The notes under the pieces were generated by a model that was given only the letters and a program-made list of their open reading frames with translations, was not told where the DNA came from and made no database searches. 64,000 bases of DNA, taken from Algibacter pacificus. Lineage in GTDB: Bacteria > Bacteroidota > Bacteroidia > Flavobacteriales > Flavobacteriaceae. The stretch is from the NCBI RefSeq assembly GCF_008033385.1, contig NZ_VOGY01000006.1:124001-188000 (forward strand), in the 5' to 3' direction. The position numbers were made by a program, and so were the translations under genes. Of the stretch, positions 18,913 through 27,986 are shown piece by piece; positions within the stretch are counted from its first letter, which is position 1, and every line of letters starts with the position of its first letter.

Positions 18913-20460
18913 ATGACGAAAGAGCAAAAAGATAATTTGTTTGTACTCGTGAAATCACTTTCTAAATCCGAAAAGCGGCAATTTAAGCTTTATGTGGGAC
19001 GATTAGGGGTGAATGAGGACTCTAAGTTTTTAATGCTATTTAATATTCTAGATAAATTATCGGCTTATGATGAATCTGTAATATTAAAAAAAGGGATTGT
19101 TAAAAAACAACAGCTTTCTAATCTTAAGGCGCACCTTTATAAACAAATTTTAATTAGTTTACGTTTAAATCCATCACATAAAGATATTAGGCTGCAAATA
19201 CGCGAACAGCTAGATTTTGCAACTATACTTTATCATAAAGGGCTTTATAAGCAAAGTTTAAAGATTTTAGATAAAGCTAAAAGTTTAGCAATTTTAAAAG
19301 AGGAAAAAAATGTTGCTTATGAAGTTGTGGAGCTAGAGAAAGTTATCGAGTCTCAATACATCACACGGAGTTTAAGTAATCGTGCCGATGAGCTTACTGT
19401 GCAAGCCAAAGAGCTTAGTTTGCATAATGTTTTAGCTAGTAAATTATCTAATTTATCATTACAATTATATGGACTTTATTTAAAAATAGGCTACATTAAA
19501 AACGATGAAGATTATAAACAGGTTACCCAGTATTTTAATGATCGCTTACCTAAGTACGATATACATGAACTTGGTTTTCGAGAAAAATTATGGCTATATA
19601 AATCCTATTTATGGTATAGTTTTTTAACCGTAGATTTTCTTTCGTGTTATAAATATTCTTTAAAGTGGGTCGATTTATTTTATGATAAAGAAGAAATGAT
19701 CGAGTTGAACCCTGTGTTTTTTTTAAGTGGAAACAATTATCTATTAGAGTCGCTTTATTTTTTAAGAAAATACAATAAATTTAAAGAAAGCCTAATTAAG
19801 TTTGAAAGTGTAACAAAAGAAAAATGGTTTCCAAAGGATGATAATTTAGATGGTTTGGCTTTTCTATACCTTTATAATAATAAATTTAATTTACACTTTA
19901 TTGAAGGTAGTTTTGAAGAAGGTTTACCTTTAGTTGATACTGTTTTAAATGAATTGAAATTTTATAGAAACCGCACCGATGAACACCATATTATGGTGTT
20001 TTATTATAAAATGGCAAGTATGTATTTTGGTGCCGGCGAAAATAAAAAATGTATAGAGTTTTTAGATAAAATAATTAGCAATAAATCTCTACAAATGAGA
20101 GAAGATCTTCTTTGTTTTTCGCGTATATTAAATTTGGTCGCGCATTACGAAGCAGGGTTAGATTATAATTTAGATGTACTTATAAAATCGACTTATAAAT
20201 TCCTTATTAAAATGGAAGATTTGTATGAAGTCCAAAAAGAATTTATAAAATTTCTACGTGGTCTAGGTGATATTTACCCACACGAAGTTAAAAACGAATT
20301 TATAAAACTTCATAAAAAATTGAAGGAATATGAAAACGATCCCTACCAAAGTCGTGCCTTTTTATATCTAGATATTATATCTTGGCTAGAATCTAAAATT
20401 CAAAATCGTCCTATAGGTTTAGTTATTCGGAATAAATTTCATGCATTAAACGATAAATAA
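18913..20460 (+). CDS. Large helical-repeat protein of unknown function
   Basis: 515 residues, no signal peptide, almost entirely alpha-helical. The N-terminal block KSLSKSEKRQFKLYVGR is followed by repeated helix pairs such as LYHKGLYKQSLKILDKAKSL that look like degenerate TPR-type repeats. I recognise the type as a conserved flavobacterial hypothetical protein but know no function. It is divergent from leuA and stands alone. A scaffold or regulator is conceivable; nothing in the sequence shows it. Confidence 0.8.
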   Translation: MTKEQKDNLFVLVKSLSKSEKRQFKLYVGRLGVNEDSKFLMLFNILDKLSAYDESVILKKGIVKKQQLSNLKAHLYKQILISLRLNPSHKDIRLQIREQLDFATILYHKGLYKQSLKILDKAKSLAILKEEKNVAYEVVELEKVIESQYITRSLSNRADELTVQAKELSLHNVLASKLSNLSLQLYGLYLKIGYIKNDEDYKQVTQYFNDRLPKYDIHELGFREKLWLYKSYLWYSFLTVDFLSCYKYSLKWVDLFYDKEEMIELNPVFFLSGNNYLLESLYFLRKYNKFKESLIKFESVTKEKWFPKDDNLDGLAFLYLYNNKFNLHFIEGSFEEGLPLVDTVLNELKFYRNRTDEHHIMVFYYKMASMYFGAGENKKCIEFLDKIISNKSLQMREDLLCFSRILNLVAHYEAGLDYNLDVLIKSTYKFLIKMEDLYEVQKEFIKFLRGLGDIYPHEVKNEFIKLHKKLKEYENDPYQSRAFLYLDIISWLESKIQNRPIGLVIRNKFHALNDK

Positions 20461-20668
20461 GATGTACTTAGTACCTCAGGTTTATTTTTTATTAGAGGTT
20501 TTCCCATATCTAGAACGGGTGGATAGTCGCTCTGTTGCTGCCAAAAGATTATTAATAAATATTTTCCAATGCCATTGTTGAAGCAATAATTGCAGAGCTA
20601 GAGTTACTAATATAAATCCAAGGATTGTAAATAATCGTATTTTTACAATAATTAATTGGTTTAAGGTT

Positions 20669-21727
20669 TTACTTTTTTACCATTATTTTTTTTGTTGTTA
20701 TACCACCGTTTTGAGCAATGATATTCAAAAAATACATACCGTCTTTTAAATGGCTTACTTTAAATGTGTTGGTGTTTGAAAGTTTAATAAGTATTTGTTG
20801 TCCTAACACATTGTATAATTGTATTTCGTTTATGACTACAGTGTTATTGTTAGGAATGATATTAACGATACTTTTTGCTGGATTTGGAAATACAGAAATA
20901 CTTTGCAAATCTACTGAATCAATATTCAAAGCAGAAGCTTCGGAAAAGGTCCATAAAGAAAAGGCATCTATATTAGAAACAGCATGATGATATGTATTGG
21001 GAGTACCAGCTTGGTTGGTAAATGTTGTGCCATTATCGGTGCTTCTATACGCTACTAAATTATTTCTATTAAGTCCGTTAAGATCGTCGTTCAATAAATA
21101 AAAACGGACATCCAAATTTAATCCAGAATTAACAGTTGGGGTAATTTTATAATACCGTTTTACGGAAGGAGTTCCGGCTATTGTAAAAGCACCGTACTTT
21201 CTAATAATTTCTGTAGAACCCATAGATACGGTTCCATTTCTGGTTTCTACTCCAATTAGTCCAAAATCATTTGTTATACCTGCTACGTGGTTTCTTGTTG
21301 TTGTAATGTAAGTGCCATCTGCTCCGCTAATTGGGTTTATGTCGGATTCTCCAACAATTTCAGCCGTTGGCCCAAGGGTAACAAAACTGCCAGAGGTTAG
21401 ATTAAAACTAGAATTGTCGTTTAAAAAAAGTTCGCTCTCAATAGTTACTTGACCATTAAAATTGACCGTACCTGTGCCATACAATTCTAAATACTTAATC
21501 GTATTTGGGTTGGTTAATTCTAGGTTATAGGTATTACCATCTAAACTTGTCATTTGAAGAGCTCCGCCATTAAATCCTGTTGTACTTGTATTTATAACAT
21601 GACCGTTAACTACGGTTATTCTGTCATTTTCAATATCTAGAGAACCTCCAGAAACGATATAGAGTCCGTTTTGGGATATGGTAATCTGCCATATTGAAAA
21701 AACTGCTATGAGTAATATATTTTTCAT
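20669..21727 (-). CDS. Secreted protein with T9SS C-terminal sorting domain
   Basis: 352 residues. A signal peptide (MKKNILLIAVFSIWQITIS) precedes a beta-rich repetitive region with GSLDIENDRITVVNGHVINT-type strands. The last roughly 80 residues form a Por-secretion-system tail: VFPNPAKSIVNI, then IQLYNVLGQQIL, then LKDGMYFLNI and the basic end KKIMVKK. It is predicted to pass the T9SS to the cell surface or medium. Last gene of a four-gene run (24915 to 20669) of exported proteins, all minus strand. Confidence 0.9.
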   Translation of the reverse strand: MKNILLIAVFSIWQITISQNGLYIVSGGSLDIENDRITVVNGHVINTSTTGFNGGALQMTSLDGNTYNLELTNPNTIKYLELYGTGTVNFNGQVTIESELFLNDNSSFNLTSGSFVTLGPTAEIVGESDINPISGADGTYITTTRNHVAGITNDFGLIGVETRNGTVSMGSTEIIRKYGAFTIAGTPSVKRYYKITPTVNSGLNLDVRFYLLNDDLNGLNRNNLVAYRSTDNGTTFTNQAGTPNTYHHAVSNIDAFSLWTFSEASALNIDSVDLQSISVFPNPAKSIVNIIPNNNTVVINEIQLYNVLGQQILIKLSNTNTFKVSHLKDGMYFLNIIAQNGGITTKKIMVKK

Positions 21728-21739
21728 GTTATTTTAAAT

Positions 21740-22387
21740 TTAATAGTTAAGATCATCAACTAGAAAACCGCGAACATTCACTTTAATTAATTCTGTAGCA
21801 GACGTGGTGTAATTATACGCATTTAAGTATTCCCCTGGTTTTAATACAAAAATTGGTGCACTATCTCCTAAATACGGTATTGTAGCATCCATTTTAAATG
21901 AAAGCAACACTTGAGTCTCTGAATATGTGCCTCCGTTTTCGGATGGTGAAATACCCATTGAAATTTTAATTTGGCCATTACCTACCGCCGAAGTATAGTC
22001 TCTTGGGTAAATACCTGTTATTATAAGAAGTTTTCCTGCAGGAGGTGTTTTAAATGAGCTTGAAGATGTCCAAGTTCTAAATGACAAAGACAAACCTTCA
22101 TTCCGACTAATATTAGGACTGTACCCGTATATGGGTACAGGGTTCGATGGTAGTGCACTAGTTTTTTTAGAATTAAAACTGTTCCATTGTGTGCCATCAT
22201 GGCCTTCAAAAGCGCTGTCTGTATTGTTATAGCGCATGGTACCTGCAGTTGGAGTGGTCGCATCATCCGATAGTTTAATTTTTCCGTTAACATCTAATGC
22301 TTGGTCTGGGGTCGAGTTGTTTACGCCTACTTGAGCTATTGCGGTAAAACAAAAAAGTAGCATAAAAAGTGTGTGAATTTTTTTCAT
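21740..22387 (-). CDS. Exported protein with adhesin/tail-type N-terminal motif
   Basis: 215 residues. Signal peptide MKKIHTLFMLLFCFTAIA, then the segment VGVNNSTPDQALDVNGKIKL followed by TPTAGTMRYNNTDSAFEGHDG. This 'ALDVNGKI ... GTMRYN' pattern is a frequent Bacteroidota surface-protein motif that resembles phage tail-fibre head domains. There is no T9SS tail. The C-terminal half is beta-rich with no motif I can assign. It lies 12 bases from its downstream neighbour, so it is co-transcribed with the T9SS-tail gene. Confidence 0.8.
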   Translation of the reverse strand: MKKIHTLFMLLFCFTAIAQVGVNNSTPDQALDVNGKIKLSDDATTPTAGTMRYNNTDSAFEGHDGTQWNSFNSKKTSALPSNPVPIYGYSPNISRNEGLSLSFRTWTSSSSFKTPPAGKLLIITGIYPRDYTSAVGNGQIKISMGISPSENGGTYSETQVLLSFKMDATIPYLGDSAPIFVLKPGEYLNAYNYTTSATELIKVNVRGFLVDDLNY

Positions 22388-22484
22388 GGAAATTGATTTA
22401 ATGATTAATTGCTGTTAATTTAGGTTGTAATCATGTTAAATTATAAACGATTAAATAATTTTCTCTAAACTGTATATGTGTTTT

Positions 22485-23435
22485 TTATTTTTTTACAACC
22501 AAATGTTTAGATGCTGTACCGTTTTTTGAAACAATTTTTAACAGATACATACCGTCTGATAAATTGGTAACATTTATAGTGTTGTCATTAGATAGATGGG
22601 TGTTAATTTTTTGTCCAGCTACATTAAATATTTCTACAGAAGTTATGGTGGTTCCTTTATTAGCTTTGATAGTTACTAGATGACTTGCTGGGTTGGGATA
22701 AAGACGTACATTGAATTCGTCGAGTTCTTCTTTAATTTCTAAATAAAGTGTTGGATTTGAGAGGTTTATTGAGTTGTATCCATCGCCATTACCACCTTTA
22801 AATAATATAGAGAAATCGAAGTTCCCTAGATTTGTGTTCATTAAGCTTACCACATCATGCCCGTCTCCATGGCTACCCTTATAGAGTACAGAGAAATCGA
22901 AGTTCCCTAGATTTGTGTTCATTAAACTTACCACATCATGCCCGTCTCCATGGCTACCCTTATAGAGTACAGAGAAATCGAAGTTTCCTAGATTTGTGTT
23001 CATTAACGTTGCCACATCATGTCCGTCTCCATGGCTACCCTTATAAAGTACAGAGAAATCGAAGTTCCCTAAATTTGTATTCATTAACGTTGCCACATCC
23101 TGTCCGTCTCCATGACTACCTTTATAGAGTACAGAGAAATCGATATTGCTTAGATTTGTATTTATTAACGTTGCCACATCTTGCCCGTCTCCATGACTAC
23201 CTTTATAGAGTACAGAGAAATCGATATTGCTTAGATTTGTATTTATCAACGTTGCCACATCTTGTCCGTCTCCATAGCTGCCCTTATATAATACCGAGAA
23301 GTCAAAATTCCCTAAATTAATATTTGTTCGGCTTGCAATGTCATAGCCATCACCATTTCCGCCATTAAATTTTTGAGCCAGCAACGCATGTATAGAAAGC
23401 AATAAAAACGATAATATAATTATTGTTTTTTTCAT
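22485..23435 (-). CDS. T9SS-secreted protein built of 27-residue tandem repeats
   Basis: 316 residues. Signal peptide MKKTIIILSFLLLSIHALLA, a half repeat, then seven full 27-residue units at about residues 39-227 of the type NFDFSVLYKGSHGDGQDV. The tail from about 240 is a T9SS sorting domain (LYPNPASHLVTI ... SDGMYLLKIV ... HLVVKK). The 'GG/GSxGDG' core, rich in Gly and Asp, recurs in flavobacterial secreted proteins and could bind calcium, though that is inference. DNA units are 81 bp and several adjacent ones are nearly identical, so copy number is likely variable between strains. Confidence 0.92.
   Translation of the reverse strand: MKKTIIILSFLLLSIHALLAQKFNGGNGDGYDIASRTNINLGNFDFSVLYKGSYGDGQDVATLINTNLSNIDFSVLYKGSHGDGQDVATLINTNLSNIDFSVLYKGSHGDGQDVATLMNTNLGNFDFSVLYKGSHGDGHDVATLMNTNLGNFDFSVLYKGSHGDGHDVVSLMNTNLGNFDFSVLYKGSHGDGHDVVSLMNTNLGNFDFSILFKGGNGDGYNSINLSNPTLYLEIKEELDEFNVRLYPNPASHLVTIKANKGTTITSVEIFNVAGQKINTHLSNDNTINVTNLSDGMYLLKIVSKNGTASKHLVVKK
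22755..23321 (-). repeat. 81-bp tandem repeat array, seven units, inside the T9SS repeat protein
   Basis: Seven in-frame 81-bp units. Units toward the 3' end of the gene (about 22830-23000) differ at only one or two bases, while the 5' units carry more changes. This gradient fits recent duplication at one end. Confidence 0.92.
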
Positions 23436-23445
23436 ATCTATACTA

Positions 23446-24915
23446 TTAAGGTGCTGTTCTTGCCGCTCTAAATCCTATTCTAGAACTACCACTTGGAATT
23501 AAACTTGCACCATCAAATCGATCGGATATTCTTATAAAACCAGTTCCGTTGGCATAGCTTCCACCACGGTAACCATACCCGTCTCCTGTTGCGTTTTCTG
23601 GCCAATTAGTAACGGTTCCGTTTCCAGATATAGAACTAACAATGCCATTGCCGTGTGTGCCGGAGAAAGCTCTACCTTGTACCGTTCCAACAGTAATACA
23701 AGTTTCGTAAACATTACCGGATAGTTCCATAATTCCGTAGAAACTACCCCCAGTTTCTTGTCTTGTTTTGTTTATTGCACTGGCTGCAAAAATGCCACAT
23801 CTTGCAGGACCACCAAAGTTGGTGTCTGTTAAATTATATAGAGCATTTCCTGTATTAGTACCCGGGTTAGTTATCTGTTCGTTAGGTAATCCGATATTGT
23901 TAATGTTATAGTCAACATTATTTATCTTAGAGGTTCCCCAAGCAAATTCACCAGCAATTGGAGTGTTTGGTCCTCTAGCTGCTTTTTCAAATTCTAGTTC
24001 GGTCATAGGTCGCATGGCAGCCCAATCTAAATAGGCATTTATATTGTTTACATGTACATATGCTATTGCTCTATCTGGAGCTGTGCTAGTAGCATCTGCT
24101 GTACCGCCGGACCAAGCAATAGTGTTTCTAAATATTTCTGTATCACTATTTTTATGGGTTCCATCGGTAAGGTCATGATAGGTTTTTTGCTGTTCTGTTA
24201 ATGTGTTGAAAAAAGATAACCATTGCGCTTCTGATGTTTCATATTTCATTACGTAAAACGCTCTAAATCCTTTTGGAAAATTAGCTGTTAATATACCTGT
24301 TTGGTCTCCTCCATTAAGGTTATCTTCAGTGTAAAAAAGGTTGTTAGCCGTATTCTCTATTGTAATGGCGTTCTCACTTGTTACTCGATATGAAGTAGAA
24401 GTAGAAGAACCTCCATTATAAAATTTATTTTTTTCATCACCGCTAGTTCCACCAACATAGAAAGGCCCTTCTGGTACATACACCATTTCAATAGCAAATA
24501 CTTGTATATCTAAAATATCGGCAGTATTAATACTACCATAGTCCCATCTTAATTGAATATCACTAAAATTAATTGTACCATTACCATCGGTATCTCTATA
24601 AATAAAGGCTCCTTTATTATCACTAGAAACTTCAAGGGTGCTTCCTGCTGCTGTCACAGAATTTACTTGGTTTAAGTTTGCATGCCTCCAATCACCGTTA
24701 TTAGTGCGGTACTTTACAAAAATCCAAGCGGCATCCCAATTGGAGGGGCCAGTACTAATGCGCCAAGAATTTTCCCATGATAAATCGAATTCTACATGAA
24801 CCCAACTATCAGCTTCGTTTAAATTTTCTAATGAAATGTTTGAAACCTGAATGTTATTTGCATATCCGGTTACATACATCATCATAATTGTTAAAAATGT
24901 AATTGTTTTTTTCAT
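23446..24915 (-). CDS. Exported protein with FGE-sulfatase (SUMF1-like) domain
   Basis: 489 residues. Signal peptide MKKTITFLTIMMMYVTGYA. An N-terminal beta domain (about 20-150) contains FDLSWENSWRIS and a dockerin-like DTDGNGTINFSDI stretch. The formylglycine-generating-enzyme fold follows: MVYVPEGPFYVGGTSGDE, then MKYETSEAQWLSFFNTL, MRPMTELEFEKAARGP, and the closing RIGFRAARTAP. I see no clear pair of catalytic cysteines in the late region, so it is more likely a non-catalytic member, as with gliding proteins GldJ/GldK, than a sulfatase-maturing enzyme. First gene of the four-gene exported-protein run. Confidence 0.88.
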   Translation of the reverse strand: MKKTITFLTIMMMYVTGYANNIQVSNISLENLNEADSWVHVEFDLSWENSWRISTGPSNWDAAWIFVKYRTNNGDWRHANLNQVNSVTAAGSTLEVSSDNKGAFIYRDTDGNGTINFSDIQLRWDYGSINTADILDIQVFAIEMVYVPEGPFYVGGTSGDEKNKFYNGGSSTSTSYRVTSENAITIENTANNLFYTEDNLNGGDQTGILTANFPKGFRAFYVMKYETSEAQWLSFFNTLTEQQKTYHDLTDGTHKNSDTEIFRNTIAWSGGTADATSTAPDRAIAYVHVNNINAYLDWAAMRPMTELEFEKAARGPNTPIAGEFAWGTSKINNVDYNINNIGLPNEQITNPGTNTGNALYNLTDTNFGGPARCGIFAASAINKTRQETGGSFYGIMELSGNVYETCITVGTVQGRAFSGTHGNGIVSSISGNGTVTNWPENATGDGYGYRGGSYANGTGFIRISDRFDGASLIPSGSSRIGFRAARTAP

Positions 24916-24980
24916 AATGTGTTGATTAATAGTTTTGTTAATGCAATTTAAGCAGGAAATACATTACGTATTACAGGTTT

Positions 24981-25012
24981 TGTATAGATGGTTTTAAAAA
25001 CTGTATACTTGG
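24981..25012. promoter_or_regulatory. Direct repeat with 21-bp spacing, candidate LytTR binding site
   Basis: TGTATAGATGG at 24981-24991 and TGTATACTTGG at 25002-25012 share 9 of 11 bases and begin exactly 21 bp apart. LytTR-domain regulators bind paired direct repeats about two helical turns apart. The site lies between the LytTR regulator gene and the divergent exported-protein genes, 66-97 bases before the latter's first ATG. Confidence 0.55.
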
Positions 25013-25145
25013 TAAGTATTGTTAATATTAGTCTACGATTTGTATCACTTTAGTTTCCAATTGTACATTATTTAATACCATATATACTTTATAAAGCAAG
25101 ATGTATTTTATAAAACCATATATTTATGTTCAAAATGTGTTTGTT

Positions 25146-25883
25146 ATGTTAAAAACCATACTTATTGATGATGAATCTAAAGCATTGGAAGCTTTGGTGT
25201 GGGAATTAGAAAACTTTAGCGATGAGGTACAGATTTTGAAAACCTTTACCGACCCCAAAGCGGCTTTAAAATATATAAGCAACAATGATATTGACTGTAT
25301 TTTTTTAGATATAGAAATGCCGACAATGGATGGATTTCAATTTTTAAATACTATAAAAGTTAAGGATTTTGCAGTTATAATTACCACGGCTTATGATGAG
25401 TATGCCATAAAGGCAATTAAACAGCAGGCTATCGACTATTTGTTGAAACCTATTGATATTGACGATTTAACTATAGCCATTAAAAAGGCTAAAGATTTTG
25501 TTTTTAAAGGGGATTTACTTTCAAACAAACTAGAAAGTATTTTAAAAACCTATAACAACACGATAAAAGATAAAAAAATAACTATAAATTCAGACGGAAA
25601 ACTTATTTTTCTAGACATTGAAACCATTTTATTTGTTGAATCAGACGGTAATTACAGTACGTTGTATCTTACCGATGCTAAAAGTATTTTAGTTACAAAG
25701 AAACTAAAGGAAGTGAATGCCTTGTTGCCTAAAAGTCAGTTTTTTAGAATACATAATTCCTATATTGTTAATCTGGAAAAAATAAAAGAGTATGTTAAAG
25801 CAGATGGTTATGTTGTTTTGGAGGGAAATCATAAAATACCAATCTCCAGACAAAAAAAAACCGACTTTCTAAACAGAATGTAA
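25146..25883 (+). CDS. LytTR-family response regulator
   Basis: 245 residues from ATG 25146. An in-frame ATG at 25101 adds 15 non-family residues before the receiver, so the later start is chosen. The REC domain (1-120) has the acidic pair DDE at 8-10, phospho-acceptor Asp55 in CIFLDIEMPTMDG, and YLLKPI near 105. The LytTR DNA-binding domain follows (about 145-245: LDIETILFVESDGNYSTLYL, FFRIHNSYIVNL). Its stop overlaps the kinase start, so the two are translationally coupled. It probably controls the divergent exported-protein genes through the nearby direct repeat (inference). Confidence 0.95.
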   Translation: MLKTILIDDESKALEALVWELENFSDEVQILKTFTDPKAALKYISNNDIDCIFLDIEMPTMDGFQFLNTIKVKDFAVIITTAYDEYAIKAIKQQAIDYLLKPIDIDDLTIAIKKAKDFVFKGDLLSNKLESILKTYNNTIKDKKITINSDGKLIFLDIETILFVESDGNYSTLYLTDAKSILVTKKLKEVNALLPKSQFFRIHNSYIVNLEKIKEYVKADGYVVLEGNHKIPISRQKKTDFLNRM

Positions 25884-27817
25884 TGCAGAAAACGTTCTTT
25901 TTTAAATATTTAGTGGTTTTGCTGGCTTTTTCTTTTGGCCATGGACATTCGCAGTCCAATGTTAACGAAAAGCATATAAATCTAGATAGTATTGTAAGTT
26001 TACAAATAACATCCTATGAGGCAATAAATAAATTGTTTAAACCTTTTTCTAGAGATTCTTTAATTATAGCGTCATTTTTAAATAAATCTCAAGCTAAAAA
26101 CTATAATTTCGGGTCTAGCTTTGCTTATAATTTGTTAGGTGTTTATTGCAGGAATACATCGCAATATGAAAAAGCTATCGCTTTTCATTTTAAAGGTCTG
26201 CAACTAGCAAAAGCACTTAATAACACAGAAATGAAAATACTGCACCTTAATATGTTAGGTGTTGTTTATAGGCGCAAAGATGCCGTGCGTTCAGCATTAG
26301 ATTATCACAAAGAAGCCCTAGTGCTAGCCGATATGGTTAGTAATAAAACAGAAACAATTAAACGAAGCCGGGCAGTATCATTAAATAGCATTGGTAATAT
26401 TTATTTGGCACTTAACCAGTATAAAATTGCGATAGAGCAATTTACAAAATCACTAAAGATAGAAGAAAATCTTGGTAATATTTTAGGCCTAGCTATTAAT
26501 TACCATAATATTGGTTATGCGTATGAAGGTTTGGGAGATTTAAATAAAGCATTAGAGTTTTATAAAAAATCATTAAATTATAACAAACAAATTAACTCAA
26601 AATTGGGTAAGGTTATTTGTAATAGTAGCATCGCTAAAATTTATATAAAGCAAGATAGGACAGAGGAGGCGATAAAAATTAATGAAACAATACTGAATGA
26701 TGCCAAAGGATTTCGTGATAAGTTTCATTTAGTGGACATATACACAAACCAAGGTTGGGCGTATTTAAAATTAGGCGACTTAAAAAAAGCAAAGTTTAAT
26801 TTAGACGAAAGTTTAAAAATTGCAATAAACCATGATTTTAAAAGTGCTATAGAAGAAAACTATAAGTATTTAAGTCTCCTTGCAGAACAGGAAAAGGACT
26901 TTAAAAATGCCCTTTACTATATAAAAGAATCTAGGAAATATAGCGATGAACTTAAAAAAGAACAGAATTTTCAGTATGTAAATGATGCAATTATAAAGTA
27001 TGATACCGAGAAAATAGAAGATCAACTTTCGTTTTTGGAACGAGAAAATGAAATTGTAAAACTTAAGTTTAAAAAGAACATGAATCTCGTAATTATTTGC
27101 GGATTAGTTCTTTTTATACTCATCATATTAGGTTATATATTATACCGCCAGCGCTTACTTAAAAAAGAAAAACGGATACTTACGTTAGAGCAAGATGTTC
27201 TTAGAAGTCAAATGAATCCTCATTTCATGTTCAATTCATTAAACTCCATAAAACAATATATTATTTCCAATGAGAAAAAAAATGCGGTTTATTATCTTAA
27301 TAAATTCGCGAAACTTATGCGTAAGATATTAGAAGCATCAAAAGCTAAAGAAGTTAGCCTTTTTGAAGAACTTGAAACCATAGCACTATATTTTAATATA
27401 GAGAACATTCGGTTTTCCAATACCATAGAATTTACTACTAAAATTGACGACACTATTAATCTTGAAGGTATAAAATTACCCTCATTGGTATTGCAACCTT
27501 TTATAGAAAATGCTATTTGGCACGGGCTATCTTCAAAAAAAGGAGATAAAAAAATAATATTGGAAGTATTAAAAACTTCTAAAAATCACATAACTATTAA
27601 TATAACAGACAACGGTATTGGTCGAGAACAATCTGCATTTATAAAACAAAACAAGACCATCAAAAAAAAATCTGTAGGCTTAACACTAACAAAAGAAAGA
27701 TTGTTAAATTTTGAAAAGAACTATAAGCATAAATTTCAATTAAACTTTGAAGATTTAAAGGGTGAAAATAATATCGCCATTGGTACAAAAGTGATTCTTA
27801 AAATACCCATTCGCTAG
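25883..27817 (+). CDS. LytS-type sensor histidine kinase with periplasmic TPR repeats
   Basis: 644 residues. Signal peptide at the N-terminus (VVLLAFSFGHGHS). About six TPR repeats fill residues 70-370 (for example LNMLGVVYRRKDAVRSALDY, YHNIGYAYEGLGDLNKALEF). A coiled segment leads to one TM helix (NLVIICGLVLFILIILGYIL, about 398-417). The His_kinase domain has His447 in MNPHFMFNSLNSIKQYI. The ATPase N box is PFIENAIWHGL and the G box is ITDNGIGREQS. The TPR sensor presumably reads a protein or peptide cue in the periplasm. The start codon overlaps the regulator's stop by one base (TAATG). Confidence 0.95.
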   Translation: MQKTFFFKYLVVLLAFSFGHGHSQSNVNEKHINLDSIVSLQITSYEAINKLFKPFSRDSLIIASFLNKSQAKNYNFGSSFAYNLLGVYCRNTSQYEKAIAFHFKGLQLAKALNNTEMKILHLNMLGVVYRRKDAVRSALDYHKEALVLADMVSNKTETIKRSRAVSLNSIGNIYLALNQYKIAIEQFTKSLKIEENLGNILGLAINYHNIGYAYEGLGDLNKALEFYKKSLNYNKQINSKLGKVICNSSIAKIYIKQDRTEEAIKINETILNDAKGFRDKFHLVDIYTNQGWAYLKLGDLKKAKFNLDESLKIAINHDFKSAIEENYKYLSLLAEQEKDFKNALYYIKESRKYSDELKKEQNFQYVNDAIIKYDTEKIEDQLSFLERENEIVKLKFKKNMNLVIICGLVLFILIILGYILYRQRLLKKEKRILTLEQDVLRSQMNPHFMFNSLNSIKQYIISNEKKNAVYYLNKFAKLMRKILEASKAKEVSLFEELETIALYFNIENIRFSNTIEFTTKIDDTINLEGIKLPSLVLQPFIENAIWHGLSSKKGDKKIILEVLKTSKNHITINITDNGIGREQSAFIKQNKTIKKKSVGLTLTKERLLNFEKNYKHKFQLNFEDLKGENNIAIGTKVILKIPIR

Positions 27818-27986
27818 ACACCATTTAAGTTGTTTTTAAATAATGCACTAAAGTTAATATCTTTATTCAATTCGCTCCTAATTATATTTAGGAGTAACCC
27901 AATCCATAATTTCTCATGGTATCGTAAAGCTTCAAATGAATTGCCCTAAAAAAGCACTAACATGTCTCTTTTATGTGGAGGGTTTT

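Noticed and set aside
22832-23320. 162-codon plus-strand frame with internal repeats
   Set aside because: Antisense to the 81-bp repeat array of the T9SS protein; the repeats lack stops on this strand, giving a long shadow frame.
27875-27894. CTCCTAA/TTAGGAG hairpin after the LytS-type kinase gene
   Set aside because: Perfect 7-bp stem but followed by TAACCC rather than a T-tract, so it is not supported as a terminator.
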